DNA from: Alphaproteobacteria bacterium | GTDB taxonomy: Bacteria > Pseudomonadota > Alphaproteobacteria > Puniceispirillales > Puniceispirillaceae | NCBI GenBank assembly: GCA_012269555.1 | Contig: JAAXKA010000146.1 | Location: forward strand, 109,781-143,227 | Reading direction: 5' to 3' | DNA length: 33,447 bases | In this document: positions 17,360 to 26,700 of the stretch, one piece after another | How positions within the stretch are numbered: the stretch's first letter is position 1 | How the letters are laid out: each line of letters opens with the position of its first letter | Notes under the pieces: model-generated | Database searches by the model: none | Told to the model about the DNA's origin: nothing | The model's input: only the letters and a program-made list of their open reading frames with translations | Translations under genes and position numbers: made by a program

Positions 17360-17887
17360 AAGTATATCTCTCTGTCATTTGCAAGCTTTGATAGATGCGA
17401 TTGCAAGACGATTGTTCAATAGCTAGTCTAGTTGTGTTAGTATTCAGAATGGCACAGATAAGCCTTTGGATTGAATTGTTATAATGCTCTATGAGAACAG
17501 TATTAAAGTAGAATAAAGGCTCAAATATATTTGTCATTTTTGGTTTCATCATTCTGCAGAATATAAAAAATAATAAAGTTCGAGGTATCAATTTGGCTGA
17601 TTTTTGTTAGACAAATATCCAAACAAAAAAGTCTGCCATATGTGTAACTTTCGCAATAATAAAGGTAATATCACATGAAGAGAAAATAAGGAAAAGAAAA
17701 TTGAGTTACATCTGTTTTAAGTATTTTTATCTTGCAAGTTTTTTGTTAATTTAGCGAGCTAAATTAGTCATTATTATAAGTAATGCAGACGTTAAAATTT
17801 TATAATCCAAATAGAAGTTGTAACTAATTAAATTTATCAAATAACTTTTTTATTGAGTTTTATTTTGTTCTCCACAATGCTTTAATT
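17360..17887. other. Divergent intergenic region rne / amidase
   Basis: This 528-base gene-free stretch is the longest in the window. It should contain the rne 5' leader on the left and the amidase promoter on the right. The clearest structure is a 20-bp palindrome at 17747-17766, listed separately. TTGCAAG occurs twice near 17380-17406 in the rne leader side. An open frame crosses from here into rne on the minus strand (about 17298-17591), but it has no recognisable protein and is out of frame with rne. I could not identify a confident -35/-10 pair. Confidence 0.5.
17747..17766. promoter_or_regulatory. Operator-like perfect palindrome upstream of the amidase gene
   Basis: Arms TAATTTAGC (17747-17755) and GCTAAATTA (17758-17766) are perfect reverse complements separated by only two bases (GA). 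The short centre favours a dimeric DNA-binding-protein site over an RNA hairpin. No T-run follows on either strand, so it is not an intrinsic terminator. TATTAT/TATAAG (17772-17780), a possible -10 for the amidase, begins six bases after it. The bound factor, if any, is unknown. Confidence 0.45.
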
Positions 17888-19210
17888 ATGTCTAAAAAAC
17901 CTTTATTTTTTATCACCATATTCATTAGTTTCATTTTAGGAACTTTATTGTCTGCAAAGGCAGACTTTAAAAATAATTATGTTAATTTTCGATTTGGTCA
18001 AATATATGAAGTGAGAGGATTGGAGGGATTTACTGGTTCAGCTACTAGAATTGTTGTTGAAACAAGCATTGCACCAGAGACCCGTATTTTTTTGCTAGAA
18101 AACCCCTATAGGCTTGTTATCGATACTGCAAACACTGAATGGAATGTGCCGAATTTGAAACATTCGGGTAGTATAAATTTTGGTCCAGTTAGTTCCTATC
18201 GATATGGTAAACCTGACTCTAATACAGGTAGATTGGTATTTGAATTATCAGAACCTGCAGCTCCTGTGGCAGCATTTCTTCTGCCTCCTGAGGATGAAGG
18301 TTATAGGATAGTGGTAGATATTCTTGACAGGGGAGAAACCGCATTCTCTATAGCTAAAGAGGCGTTAAGGAAAACACCTTATCTTGCAAATAATGAGATC
18401 GATTTAATTATACAAAACCAAATTTATGATAAAGATTACACCAATATGTCGGACGAGACAGAAGAAGCTCAAAGCATACAACTTCCTGGAAGGGTTGTTG
18501 AGCTGATATCGCCCTTAAAAAGGCCCAAAAGATGGGTTGTTACAATAGATCCTGGACATGGCGGAAAAGACCCTGGCGCAATCGGCCTTTCTGGCACAAA
18601 AGAGAAGAAAATTACATTTAATGCTTCAATGCGTTTAGCGGAACACTTAAATAACACTGGGCAGGTTATTGCAAGACTAACAAGAGAGGATGACAGCTTT
18701 ATCAAATTAAGAGACAGAATTGCAATTGCACGTAAACATCAAGCGGATTTATTTGTCTCTATTCATGCAGACGCTGCCCCTAATGCGAATGCATACGGGA
18801 TATCTGTATTCTCTTTATCAGACAAAGCCTCAGATAAGGAAGCTGAATTAATAGCAGAGCGTGAAAATAAGGCTGATTTGCTCGGGGGACTTGATTTGGC
18901 TGCTCAAGATCCACAAGCTGCTAACGCCTTATTGGGAATGTTTCAAAGAGAGTCAATGAATGAATCTACCTATCTAGCAAAAGCTATATTAGAACAAGTT
19001 CGCTCTTTTCCAGGAGGTGACAAACGTGGACATCGATTTGCTGGTTTTGCAGTATTAAAGTCACCTGATATTCCCTCTGTTTTAATAGAAATGGGTTTTC
19101 TAACAAATAAGCAAGATGAAGCCAATTTAAACAAAAATAAGTATATTGATAAGTTAACAAAAAAAATTGCAGATGCTATTTTGAAATATCTAAATTCGTC
19201 TCAGCTATAA
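17888..19210 (+). CDS. amiC: N-acetylmuramoyl-L-alanine amidase (AmiC/Amidase_3)
   Basis: Periplasmic zinc amidase that removes stem peptides from septal peptidoglycan to allow daughter-cell separation. The 440-residue product has a signal peptide (about 1-25, ending SAKA) and an AMIN domain (about 35-148) that would target it to the septum or peptidoglycan. The Amidase_3 domain spans about 215-435. Expected zinc ligands are H224 (TIDPGHGG), E239 (GTKEKK) and H293 (SIHADA); the catalytic Glu is E401 (SVLIEMGFLTN). A helical insertion near 310-365 probably is the autoinhibitory helix seen in AmiB/AmiC-type enzymes. The ATG has no evident Shine-Dalgarno. The symbol follows usage for this family; it could equally be called AmiB-like. 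It begins the amidase-mrcA-prfB run. Confidence 0.93.
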   Translation: MSKKPLFFITIFISFILGTLLSAKADFKNNYVNFRFGQIYEVRGLEGFTGSATRIVVETSIAPETRIFLLENPYRLVIDTANTEWNVPNLKHSGSINFGPVSSYRYGKPDSNTGRLVFELSEPAAPVAAFLLPPEDEGYRIVVDILDRGETAFSIAKEALRKTPYLANNEIDLIIQNQIYDKDYTNMSDETEEAQSIQLPGRVVELISPLKRPKRWVVTIDPGHGGKDPGAIGLSGTKEKKITFNASMRLAEHLNNTGQVIARLTREDDSFIKLRDRIAIARKHQADLFVSIHADAAPNANAYGISVFSLSDKASDKEAELIAERENKADLLGGLDLAAQDPQAANALLGMFQRESMNESTYLAKAILEQVRSFPGGDKRGHRFAGFAVLKSPDIPSVLIEMGFLTNKQDEANLNKNKYIDKLTKKIADAILKYLNSSQL

Positions 19211-19275
19211 TAATTTGAATAGTAAATTTATTAGTTGTCATAAAATTGCCCTAAAAAGAAATTAGTAAAATTAAA

Positions 19276-21696
19276 ATGAAATTATTTTTTGGAATATTTA
19301 CGTTTTTCATAATTTGCACGCTTGCAGGTATAGGTGGAATTTTATGGGTATTTTGGTCTTTTGGGCAGGATTTACCTGATTATGCAAAGCTCGCTGATTA
19401 TGAACCGCCGGTTGTCACACGCATACATGCTGGAGATGGCGCATTATTAGCAGAATATGCAACGGAAAAACGTTTATTTATGCCGACACAAGCAATGCCG
19501 CCTGATCTTATAGCTGCTTTTCTCTCTGCTGAGGATAAGTCATTCTATCAGCATTTTGGTGTGGACTTAAAAGCATTAGGCCGCGCTATTATAACCAATA
19601 TTTCCAACATTGGCTCCGGCAGGAGACCAATTGGTGCCTCTACAATAACTCAACAGGTCGCAAAAAACTTTTTGCTCACCAATGAGGTGTCAGTCGAACG
19701 TAAAATAAAAGAAGCAATCCTTGCTATACGTATAGAACGTGCCCTAGAGAAAGATGATATATTAGCTCTTTATTTAAATGATATTTATTTGGGACTATCA
19801 AGTTATGGGGTCGCAGCAGCTGCATTAAATTATTTTGATAAGCCTCTTGACCAACTTCAATTGCACGAAATTGCATATTTAGCGGCTCTTCCCAAGGCTC
19901 CAAATAATTATCACCCGGTTAATAAAACAAAAGATGCAATTGCTAGGAGAAATTGGGTATTGCAGCAAATGTTTTTAAATGGCTACATTACGCAAGATGA
20001 GAAAGTTTTCGCACAATCTTACGAGTTGGGAGTGAGGGAACAAACAGGTTCTGACCTTGCTGAAGCGCCCTATTTTACGGAAGATGTAAGGCGCGAACTT
20101 ATATTCTTATTCGGCTCTGACATGGTTTATGGTGGAGGCTTGTCAGTTAGAACATCATTAGACCCGACTTTACAAGTTTTTGCACAAGATGCATTGATAA
20201 GTGGACTGGAATCACTAGATAGGCGTCAAGGTTGGCGAGGTGCTGTTACACAGATAAACCCGTCAGAAAATATTGATGACCAACTTTTACAGATTACGAT
20301 GTCTATGCCGGAAGGCCGACATGCCGCTTTAGTTTTAAAAGTTAAACCATTTGAAGCAGAAATTTATGTTGAGGGAATTAAGGGTATTATTCCATTTGCG
20401 CTCGCAAAATGGGCGTATCCTCCACGTAATGAAGCTGGCATACGTCCCTCAAAGGTAAAATCATTGGAGGAGGTGCTTAAAGCAGGAGATGTCGTTATTG
20501 TGCAGCGACCTGAAGATGCACCAGATTTGATACCAAAGGATTTTCTATTGAATCCAGAATACTGGGCGTTGGGTCAGCGCCCACTCGTGGAGGGAGGCAT
20601 TGTGGTGATGGACCCTCACACAGGAAGATTACTTGCAATGTCAGGTGGGTATAATTTTAATGATTCAGAATTTAACAGAGCTAGTCAAGCATATCGTCAG
20701 CCAGGTTCGGCGTTTAAGCCCTTTATTTATCTCGCTGCACTTGACGAAGGCTATAGTCCAACTACCCAAATTCTTGATGCGCCATTAGCTGTCGACCAAG
20801 GACCAGGACTACCAAAATGGAAGCCATCTAATTATACAAAACGATTTTATGGGCCATCAATTATGAGGGTTGGAATCGAAAAATCCCGAAATTTGATGAC
20901 TGCTAGACTAGCAATGGCTATCGGTATGCCAGTAGTGCAAGATTATGCAAAAAAGTTTAATATTAATGCGGATCTGCCTCCATATTTATCAATGGCTCTA
21001 GGAGCTGGTGAAACTACTTTGGTTAAGATTACAGCAGCCTATAGTCAATTGGTTAATGGTGGATTAAAAGTAAGTCCAAGCTTAATTGACAGAGTTCAAG
21101 ATAGGTATGGTAAAACTATTATGCGACACGACAATCGAAGATGTCAGGATTGTGTTGTGAGTTCAGGTTGGAAAAAACAAAATGTTCCTTTATTGCCTGA
21201 TGATAGAGAACAATTAACGGATCCTGCATCTGCCTATCAAATTATTACAATGCTTGAGGGTGTAATCAAGAGAGGTACTGGAAGGAAATTGCAAGAAACT
21301 GGATTAGTTCTTGCTGGAAAAACTGGCACAACCAATGATAACACAAATGCGTGGTTTGTAGGGTTTTCTCCAGATTTAGTTGCAGGTGTTTTTGTTGGAT
21401 TTGATACACCACAGCCTCTTGGAAAGCGAGAAACGGGTTCCTCTGTTGCGGTTCCAATTTTCAAATCATTCATGACAAAGGCGTTATCAGGAGCACCTCA
21501 AATTCCCTTTAGACGGCCTGACGGTGTGAATTTATACCCTGTTCACGCAGAGAAGGGTTATCAAGTTAAACTTTCTGACCCGAATGTGGTAATGGAGGTT
21601 TTTAAACCTGGACAGTCTCCTTCAACATCAAATTTTATTGACCTTCCAGAAGATAGTGTAACTAAGAAAACAATCGTTACGCCTGATTTGTATTAG
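19276..21696 (+). CDS. mrcA: Penicillin-binding protein 1A (bifunctional transglycosylase/transpeptidase)
   Basis: Class A PBP that polymerises lipid II glycan chains and cross-links them. The 806-residue product has an N-terminal membrane anchor (about 5-29). The GT51 transglycosylase domain has catalytic E86 in SAEDKSFYQHFGVD (84-97) and GASTITQQVAKN (120-131). The transpeptidase domain has nucleophile S478 in SAFK (478-481), SRN at 537-539 and KTGT at 682-685. Between them is the OB-like insertion typical of PBP1A (about 315-420). The catalytic residues all look intact. It lies 65 bases after the amidase and 83 bases before prfB on the same strand, a conserved alphaproteobacterial order, so peptidoglycan synthesis and hydrolysis genes may be co-expressed. 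Confidence 0.97.
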   Translation: MKLFFGIFTFFIICTLAGIGGILWVFWSFGQDLPDYAKLADYEPPVVTRIHAGDGALLAEYATEKRLFMPTQAMPPDLIAAFLSAEDKSFYQHFGVDLKALGRAIITNISNIGSGRRPIGASTITQQVAKNFLLTNEVSVERKIKEAILAIRIERALEKDDILALYLNDIYLGLSSYGVAAAALNYFDKPLDQLQLHEIAYLAALPKAPNNYHPVNKTKDAIARRNWVLQQMFLNGYITQDEKVFAQSYELGVREQTGSDLAEAPYFTEDVRRELIFLFGSDMVYGGGLSVRTSLDPTLQVFAQDALISGLESLDRRQGWRGAVTQINPSENIDDQLLQITMSMPEGRHAALVLKVKPFEAEIYVEGIKGIIPFALAKWAYPPRNEAGIRPSKVKSLEEVLKAGDVVIVQRPEDAPDLIPKDFLLNPEYWALGQRPLVEGGIVVMDPHTGRLLAMSGGYNFNDSEFNRASQAYRQPGSAFKPFIYLAALDEGYSPTTQILDAPLAVDQGPGLPKWKPSNYTKRFYGPSIMRVGIEKSRNLMTARLAMAIGMPVVQDYAKKFNINADLPPYLSMALGAGETTLVKITAAYSQLVNGGLKVSPSLIDRVQDRYGKTIMRHDNRRCQDCVVSSGWKKQNVPLLPDDREQLTDPASAYQIITMLEGVIKRGTGRKLQETGLVLAGKTGTTNDNTNAWFVGFSPDLVAGVFVGFDTPQPLGKRETGSSVAVPIFKSFMTKALSGAPQIPFRRPDGVNLYPVHAEKGYQVKLSDPNVVMEVFKPGQSPSTSNFIDLPEDSVTKKTIVTPDLY

Positions 21697-21779
21697 AAAT
21701 TTCAAGCTAAGACTATTGCACGTTAATTTTTTTTAATTATCTATTACTTTTAATCAGAAAGATTTGTTAAGAATATATT

Positions 21780-22886
21780 ATGCAAACAGAAACACAGCAC
21801 GCGTTAGATAACATAAAACAATCCATTGAACTTCTTAAAAGACACTTAAATTTAGAAGAAGCGCAAACTAGAATCTCGAAGATTGAAGAAACTAGTTCAG
21901 CAGTGGGTTTTTGGAATGACCAAAAAAACGCTCAAAATTTAATGCGCGAAAAAACCACACTTGAAAATAAAATTCAGAGTATAAACGATTTAGAGAATGG
22001 TTTAAATGATCAACTGGAGATGCTTCAACTTGCAAATGACGAGCAGGATCAAGAATTAATTAGTGAAATAGAAAAGGCGATTAAAAATCTTTCTGTAGTT
22101 GCAGGGAAAAAGCAAATTGAAACTCTTTTGTCGGGCGAAGCGGATAAAAATAATTGTTTTGTTGAAATTCACTCTGGTGCAGGTGGTACTGAAGCACAAG
22201 ACTGGGCTGCAATGCTTTTTCGAATGTATACTAGGTGGGCAGAGCAGAGAGGGTTTAAAGTAGAGGTTATAGATGAAACAGATGGAGAAGAAGCTGGGAT
22301 AAAATCAGCAACAATAAGAATTATTGGGGATTGTAGCTATGGTTGGATGAAAACAGAATCTGGAGTTCATAGATTGGTAAGGATATCTCCATTTGATAGT
22401 TCTGCGCGACGGCATACAAGCTTCTCTAGCATTTGGGTGTACCCAGAAATTGATGATAATATTGAAATAGACATAGAAGAGAAGGATTTGAGAATAGACA
22501 CATTTAGGGCGTCTGGAGCAGGTGGGCAACATGTAAACACTACAGACTCAGCGATCCGTATTACCCATATTCCAACGAACATAATCGTTCAATGTCAATC
22601 AGATAGGTCTCAACATCGTAATAAAGCTACCGCGATGAAAATGTTAAGAGCTAGGTTATATGAAGCTGAACTTCAGAAAAGAGAAAATGAAGCAACCGAA
22701 GGAAATTCTGAAAAAGCAGACAATGGTTGGGGGAGTCAGATTAGGTCATATGTTTTGCATCCCTACCAAATGGTAAAAGATCTGAGAACACAAGTTGAGA
22801 CTGGAAACACTCAAGCAGTTCTAGATGGGGATATTGACGAATTCATTGAGGCTGGCCTTGCCGCAAAGGTTGGAATGACAAGATAA
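21780..22886 (+). CDS. prfB: Peptide chain release factor 2
   Basis: RF2 recognises UGA and UAA stop codons and triggers peptide release. The 368-residue product is full length, with helical domain 1 (about 1-105), the stop-codon-reading tripeptide SPF at 203-205, and the peptidyl-transferase-centre motif GGQ at 248-250 (ASGAGGQHVNTTDSA). Alignment of its N-terminus with E. coli RF2 puts the frameshift site near residues 21-26. Here that stretch is continuous (RHLNLEE) with no CTTTGA and no in-frame stop, so RF2 is made without +1 frameshifting. The ATG has no strong Shine-Dalgarno. It follows mrcA on the same strand and converges with bcp. Confidence 0.97.
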   Translation: MQTETQHALDNIKQSIELLKRHLNLEEAQTRISKIEETSSAVGFWNDQKNAQNLMREKTTLENKIQSINDLENGLNDQLEMLQLANDEQDQELISEIEKAIKNLSVVAGKKQIETLLSGEADKNNCFVEIHSGAGGTEAQDWAAMLFRMYTRWAEQRGFKVEVIDETDGEEAGIKSATIRIIGDCSYGWMKTESGVHRLVRISPFDSSARRHTSFSSIWVYPEIDDNIEIDIEEKDLRIDTFRASGAGGQHVNTTDSAIRITHIPTNIIVQCQSDRSQHRNKATAMKMLRARLYEAELQKRENEATEGNSEKADNGWGSQIRSYVLHPYQMVKDLRTQVETGNTQAVLDGDIDEFIEAGLAAKVGMTR

Positions 22887-23175
22887 TGTCTACAACTCTT
22901 AATATTACGATTGTTTAAAAAAAATCTGGAAAAATTTCTCTGTCGTCCAGAGCTTCATTTTAAAGAGGTTGTTAGAGAGAATAACGCAATGAATTTTCAT
23001 GGCTTTTTATTTTGAAAAGGTTGGGTCTTTTTGCTTTCTACCAAATTAACAATCAAACTAATATTACCAAACCTTAGTTTTTCATAATCTGCTCTGATAG
23101 TTAGAACTAGATCAGTCTCTTCAGCATATTTTGAGTTTATGAAAAAAAGATTGTTGCAGACATCAGTTTCTTATG
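22887..23175. other. Convergent intergenic region prfB / bcp
   Basis: This is a 289-base stretch between two convergent genes with no recognisable coding frame. One short hairpin, CTCTG at 22938-22942 with CAGAG at 22948-22952 and a 5-base loop, lies 52 bases after the prfB stop. It has no following T-run and is a weak terminator candidate. I see nothing else that I can name. Confidence 0.4.
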
Positions 23176-23637
23176 TTACCCGCCCGCTTGCACTTGCGCT
23201 AAAACATTCTCGGCATGACCCGGTATTTTAACTTTTCGCCAAACTTTTGTAACTTTACCATCAGGGTCAATTAGAAAAGTTGACCGCTCAATACCCATGT
23301 ACGATTTTCCATACATTGATTTTTCAACCCAAACGCCGAATTGCTCGCAAATGTTTGTTTCATTATCTGCGCCTAATATACATTCTAGGGCGTGTTTAGC
23401 ACGAAATTTTGCTTGTTTTGCTGGTGTATCCTTAGATATTCCGATGACAACTGTGTTCGCAGCATCAAACTCGGCTAACAAGTTTGTGAAGGAGATAGCC
23501 TCTTTTGTGCAACCAGATGTGTCTGCTCTCGGGAAAAAGAATATAACCACATTTTTACCCCGATAATCAGATAGTGTAAAATGTCCACGATCAGTTGCTA
23601 TGGTAAATTCTTGTACTTTAGATCCAGTTTCCAGCAT
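23176..23637 (-). CDS. bcp: Thioredoxin-dependent thiol peroxidase Bcp (peroxiredoxin)
   Basis: Peroxiredoxin of the BCP/PrxQ group, reducing H2O2 and alkyl hydroperoxides in the cytoplasm. The 153-residue product has the thioredoxin fold with peroxidatic C43 in FFFPRADTSGCTKEA (33-47). The resolving Cys found five residues later in E. coli Bcp (C50) is replaced by I48. Other cysteines are C86 and C97, so resolution would have to use one of these or an external thiol, as in 1-Cys-like alphaproteobacterial members. VWVEKSMYGKSYMGIERSTFLID (102-124) is a strong family signature. GGAG lies nine bases before the ATG. It is divergent from the large AsmA-like gene. Confidence 0.95.
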   Translation of the reverse strand: MLETGSKVQEFTIATDRGHFTLSDYRGKNVVIFFFPRADTSGCTKEAISFTNLLAEFDAANTVVIGISKDTPAKQAKFRAKHALECILGADNETNICEQFGVWVEKSMYGKSYMGIERSTFLIDPDGKVTKVWRKVKIPGHAENVLAQVQAGG

Positions 23638-23799
23638 CGGTACTTGCTCCGTGACAGTAATATTGTTTTACTAATATAGTGATTATCGCAGACTCGATCA
23701 AATATCTAGCAGATTAATTCAAGCTATGGCAGAAACAATCACTTTGTATTATATCAATGTTAATATTTTATATTATATTCATGAGCTGATAGGCACCCA

Positions 23800-26700
23800 A
23801 TGCTGTTTATGAAAAAAGCCAAAGGTTGTAAGAAAAATGTTTTATTTGATTTAGCCAGTCTGTTGGTATCTTTCATTATTTTGGGTCCCGTTATTACATC
23901 AGTTAATGACTCCGTTTTTCAGAATAAAGATAACTTCCTTGAAAAAATAATTAAAACTCAAATATCTGAATATTTTCCAAACTATTCAGTTGAAGTTGAA
24001 AAAATTGAATTAACTTCCTTTCTTTCCGATACACCTCTCGAGCTTAAAATCCATGATTTGAAATTAATTGGACCTAAGGCGCATATTAACATAACTGAAA
24101 GCAGGTTTAAGTTTGCTCTAAAGAGTGTTTTCTTTTCAGGAATACCGGAAAGTATCAGTTTAAAGGGCGCAAAAGTAACGTTAAATAATATATTAAAAAA
24201 TTCGAAAAATACATATTTGGACAAAGTGGATAACAGTGAACTATTATCTGAAATATTCACACAAATACCAAGAATCAAGCCTATATTTGGGTTGCCTCAA
24301 AAAATAGACATTATTTTGGATGAGTTGAGTGTGTTTGAATTAAAGAATCCAAACCTTAATAAAATACTTATTAAAGACCTTAATTTAAACATATCTCAGT
24401 TAGGACAAAATAATTTAGAGGCTTTACTATCACTCAAGACTTTTGGTAACGGTAGATTGGACGCAAGTCTGCAGGCAGATATTTCTGACCTGAGTTGGAA
24501 GGTAACTGCTAATCTGCAGGCTGTAAATACAAGGCCATTTCGAGATTATTTGCCCAAATATTTTCAAGAAATACTCACAGAGTGTATTTTTTCTGGTGAA
24601 TTAAACACAGAGTTTGAGGCGTCCAAGTTAATTTCTATAGATGGACATTTTGATTCCGAAAAAATTACACTTAATTCAAGGTCTGAAGAGCATCTCAATG
24701 TGAACAAATTTTCAGGCTGGTTTGACTATGACGCAGCTAAAAAAAGAGCTGAATTTACAAATCTTGTGTTGGATTTTGCACCTGAATTTAAATTAAAGGC
24801 AGCAATTCAATTAGAAAATATTGGCGGCACAGATACGTTAATTACTGCAAATGCAGAAACGAGGGATGCACCTCTAAAAAATGTATTGCCTTTCCTTTCA
24901 ACTAAGCAACTTTTACCAATAAATAATATTTTTTCTGATCACACATCAGACGGTGTTTTCGATTTTGCCTCTTTTAAGATAATGGGAATAAAAAAAGCTA
25001 ACACCGATATAATAGATTGGCAGGAACTCCATGTGGACGGGCAAGTATCAGATTTAGGAATAGTAGCTACAAACAGTCAATATAAACTATTGAAGGCTAA
25101 AACGAAAAATGTTTTTTCAGCAAATTTAAATAGAGATGAACAAAAAAGTAAGTTATTTTTAAGCTCAACAATTTCTGACGGACTTATAGAGTTAAAAGAC
25201 TCAGGTAAAGTTATAGAAAATATCACTGGAAAATTAGATTTTTCCTTTGATGGAAAAACTATTCAAAACGCTTCAATTAAATTTTTGCAACCCCAAATTG
25301 GTGAGTTACTTTTTACTGCTAAATTGCTTTCAATTGATGAAGCACTTACGCAGTTTGATGAAACATCAAATAAGCAATTTAAGCAATACGTAAGTAAAAC
25401 GAAGGATTCTGTTCCAGCTATAATTGCCTTGGAAACAGAAAAATTCAACGCAGATGTACTCTTACAACTCTGGCCAGAGCAAATTGCAATGAGTGCACGC
25501 AAATGGCTGCTCAAGAGGGGATCTGGAGGAGATTTTCGAAATGTGAAGTTAAGAGCATTTGCTGGATTTCCTAAAATTGAGCCAAGCTTAGAATACTCTC
25601 AAACACTCCGAAAGCCTTTTTTTGCTGGATTATCTGGAAATTGGGGCTGGCATAATATGAATTTTACATGGAAGGATAAGAGCCCAATAATGAGGTCTGT
25701 CGACCTTGAAGCGCGTATCTTTGAGAATCGATTATCTATAGAGATTTTGAGTGCAAGCATGCCTGAACTCAAAATGAAAAATGGACAAATTGAACTCTTC
25801 CCTGTTTTTGGATATGGAAAGGCTTCAATCAAGCGTGATGTCGAAATAGAAGCTACAATTGATGGTACTATTTCTGCTTTTAGAGAGCTTTTAGATGATC
25901 CAACGGTAAATAGGTTACCAATTGAACTTAAAAAACTCACCAATCCGAGCGGGACAATTGTTACGAAAATAACCACGAGATCAGGGCTTCAACAAGGAAA
26001 GTTAAAGTTAAATACTATTTCCGCTTTAGCGAGTTTATCGTCTGCCTCTTTTGGAAATTTACCCTTAGATGAAACGCTCTCTGATGGAAATATTGAGCTT
26101 ACACTTGAAGAGGATGGAAAACTTCTTTTTAACGGTATAGGAAAAATTTCGGGTGTTGAGTCTTCCTTTAACGGGAAACAAACAGCAGATAAAAAAATGA
26201 ATGTAGTAATTAAAACTACCCCTTCAAAATATTTGTCAGAGCAGATTAGGGATTTTACAAGAATCGATATTTCTGGAAATACGGCTATGAGGTTGCATCT
26301 TGATTATGATTCGAAAAATAAAATAGGAGGAGGGAGCGCTAAAGTAGATTTAACGGATGCAGCTATCGATTTGCCTATGTTTAATTGGGCTAAAATTCCT
26401 GGTGAGAACGGAGAGGTGGACGCCTCATTTAATTTTAACTCTAGCTCAGTCCAAAAAATTGAAATTGAAGAAGCCATTATTGGGACCTTGCAAGGTAGGG
26501 GCGTTTTTGAAGTCGCGTCTGACCTATCTATCTCCAATGCAATGGTCACAGATTTTAAGTCTCCAGGATATGATATAGATAAATTGGTAATTAATACAAA
26601 TGAGGATAAAACCATAGAAGTTTTAGCAGAGGGTAGTTTAATTGACACGACATTTTTGCGTCGGACAAAAGGTGTTACCGAGAATAGAGAAATCTCATTT

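Noticed and set aside
17298-17591. 97-codon minus-strand frame overlapping the start of rne
   Set aside because: Overlaps rne out of frame and has no recognisable features; most likely part of the rne leader.
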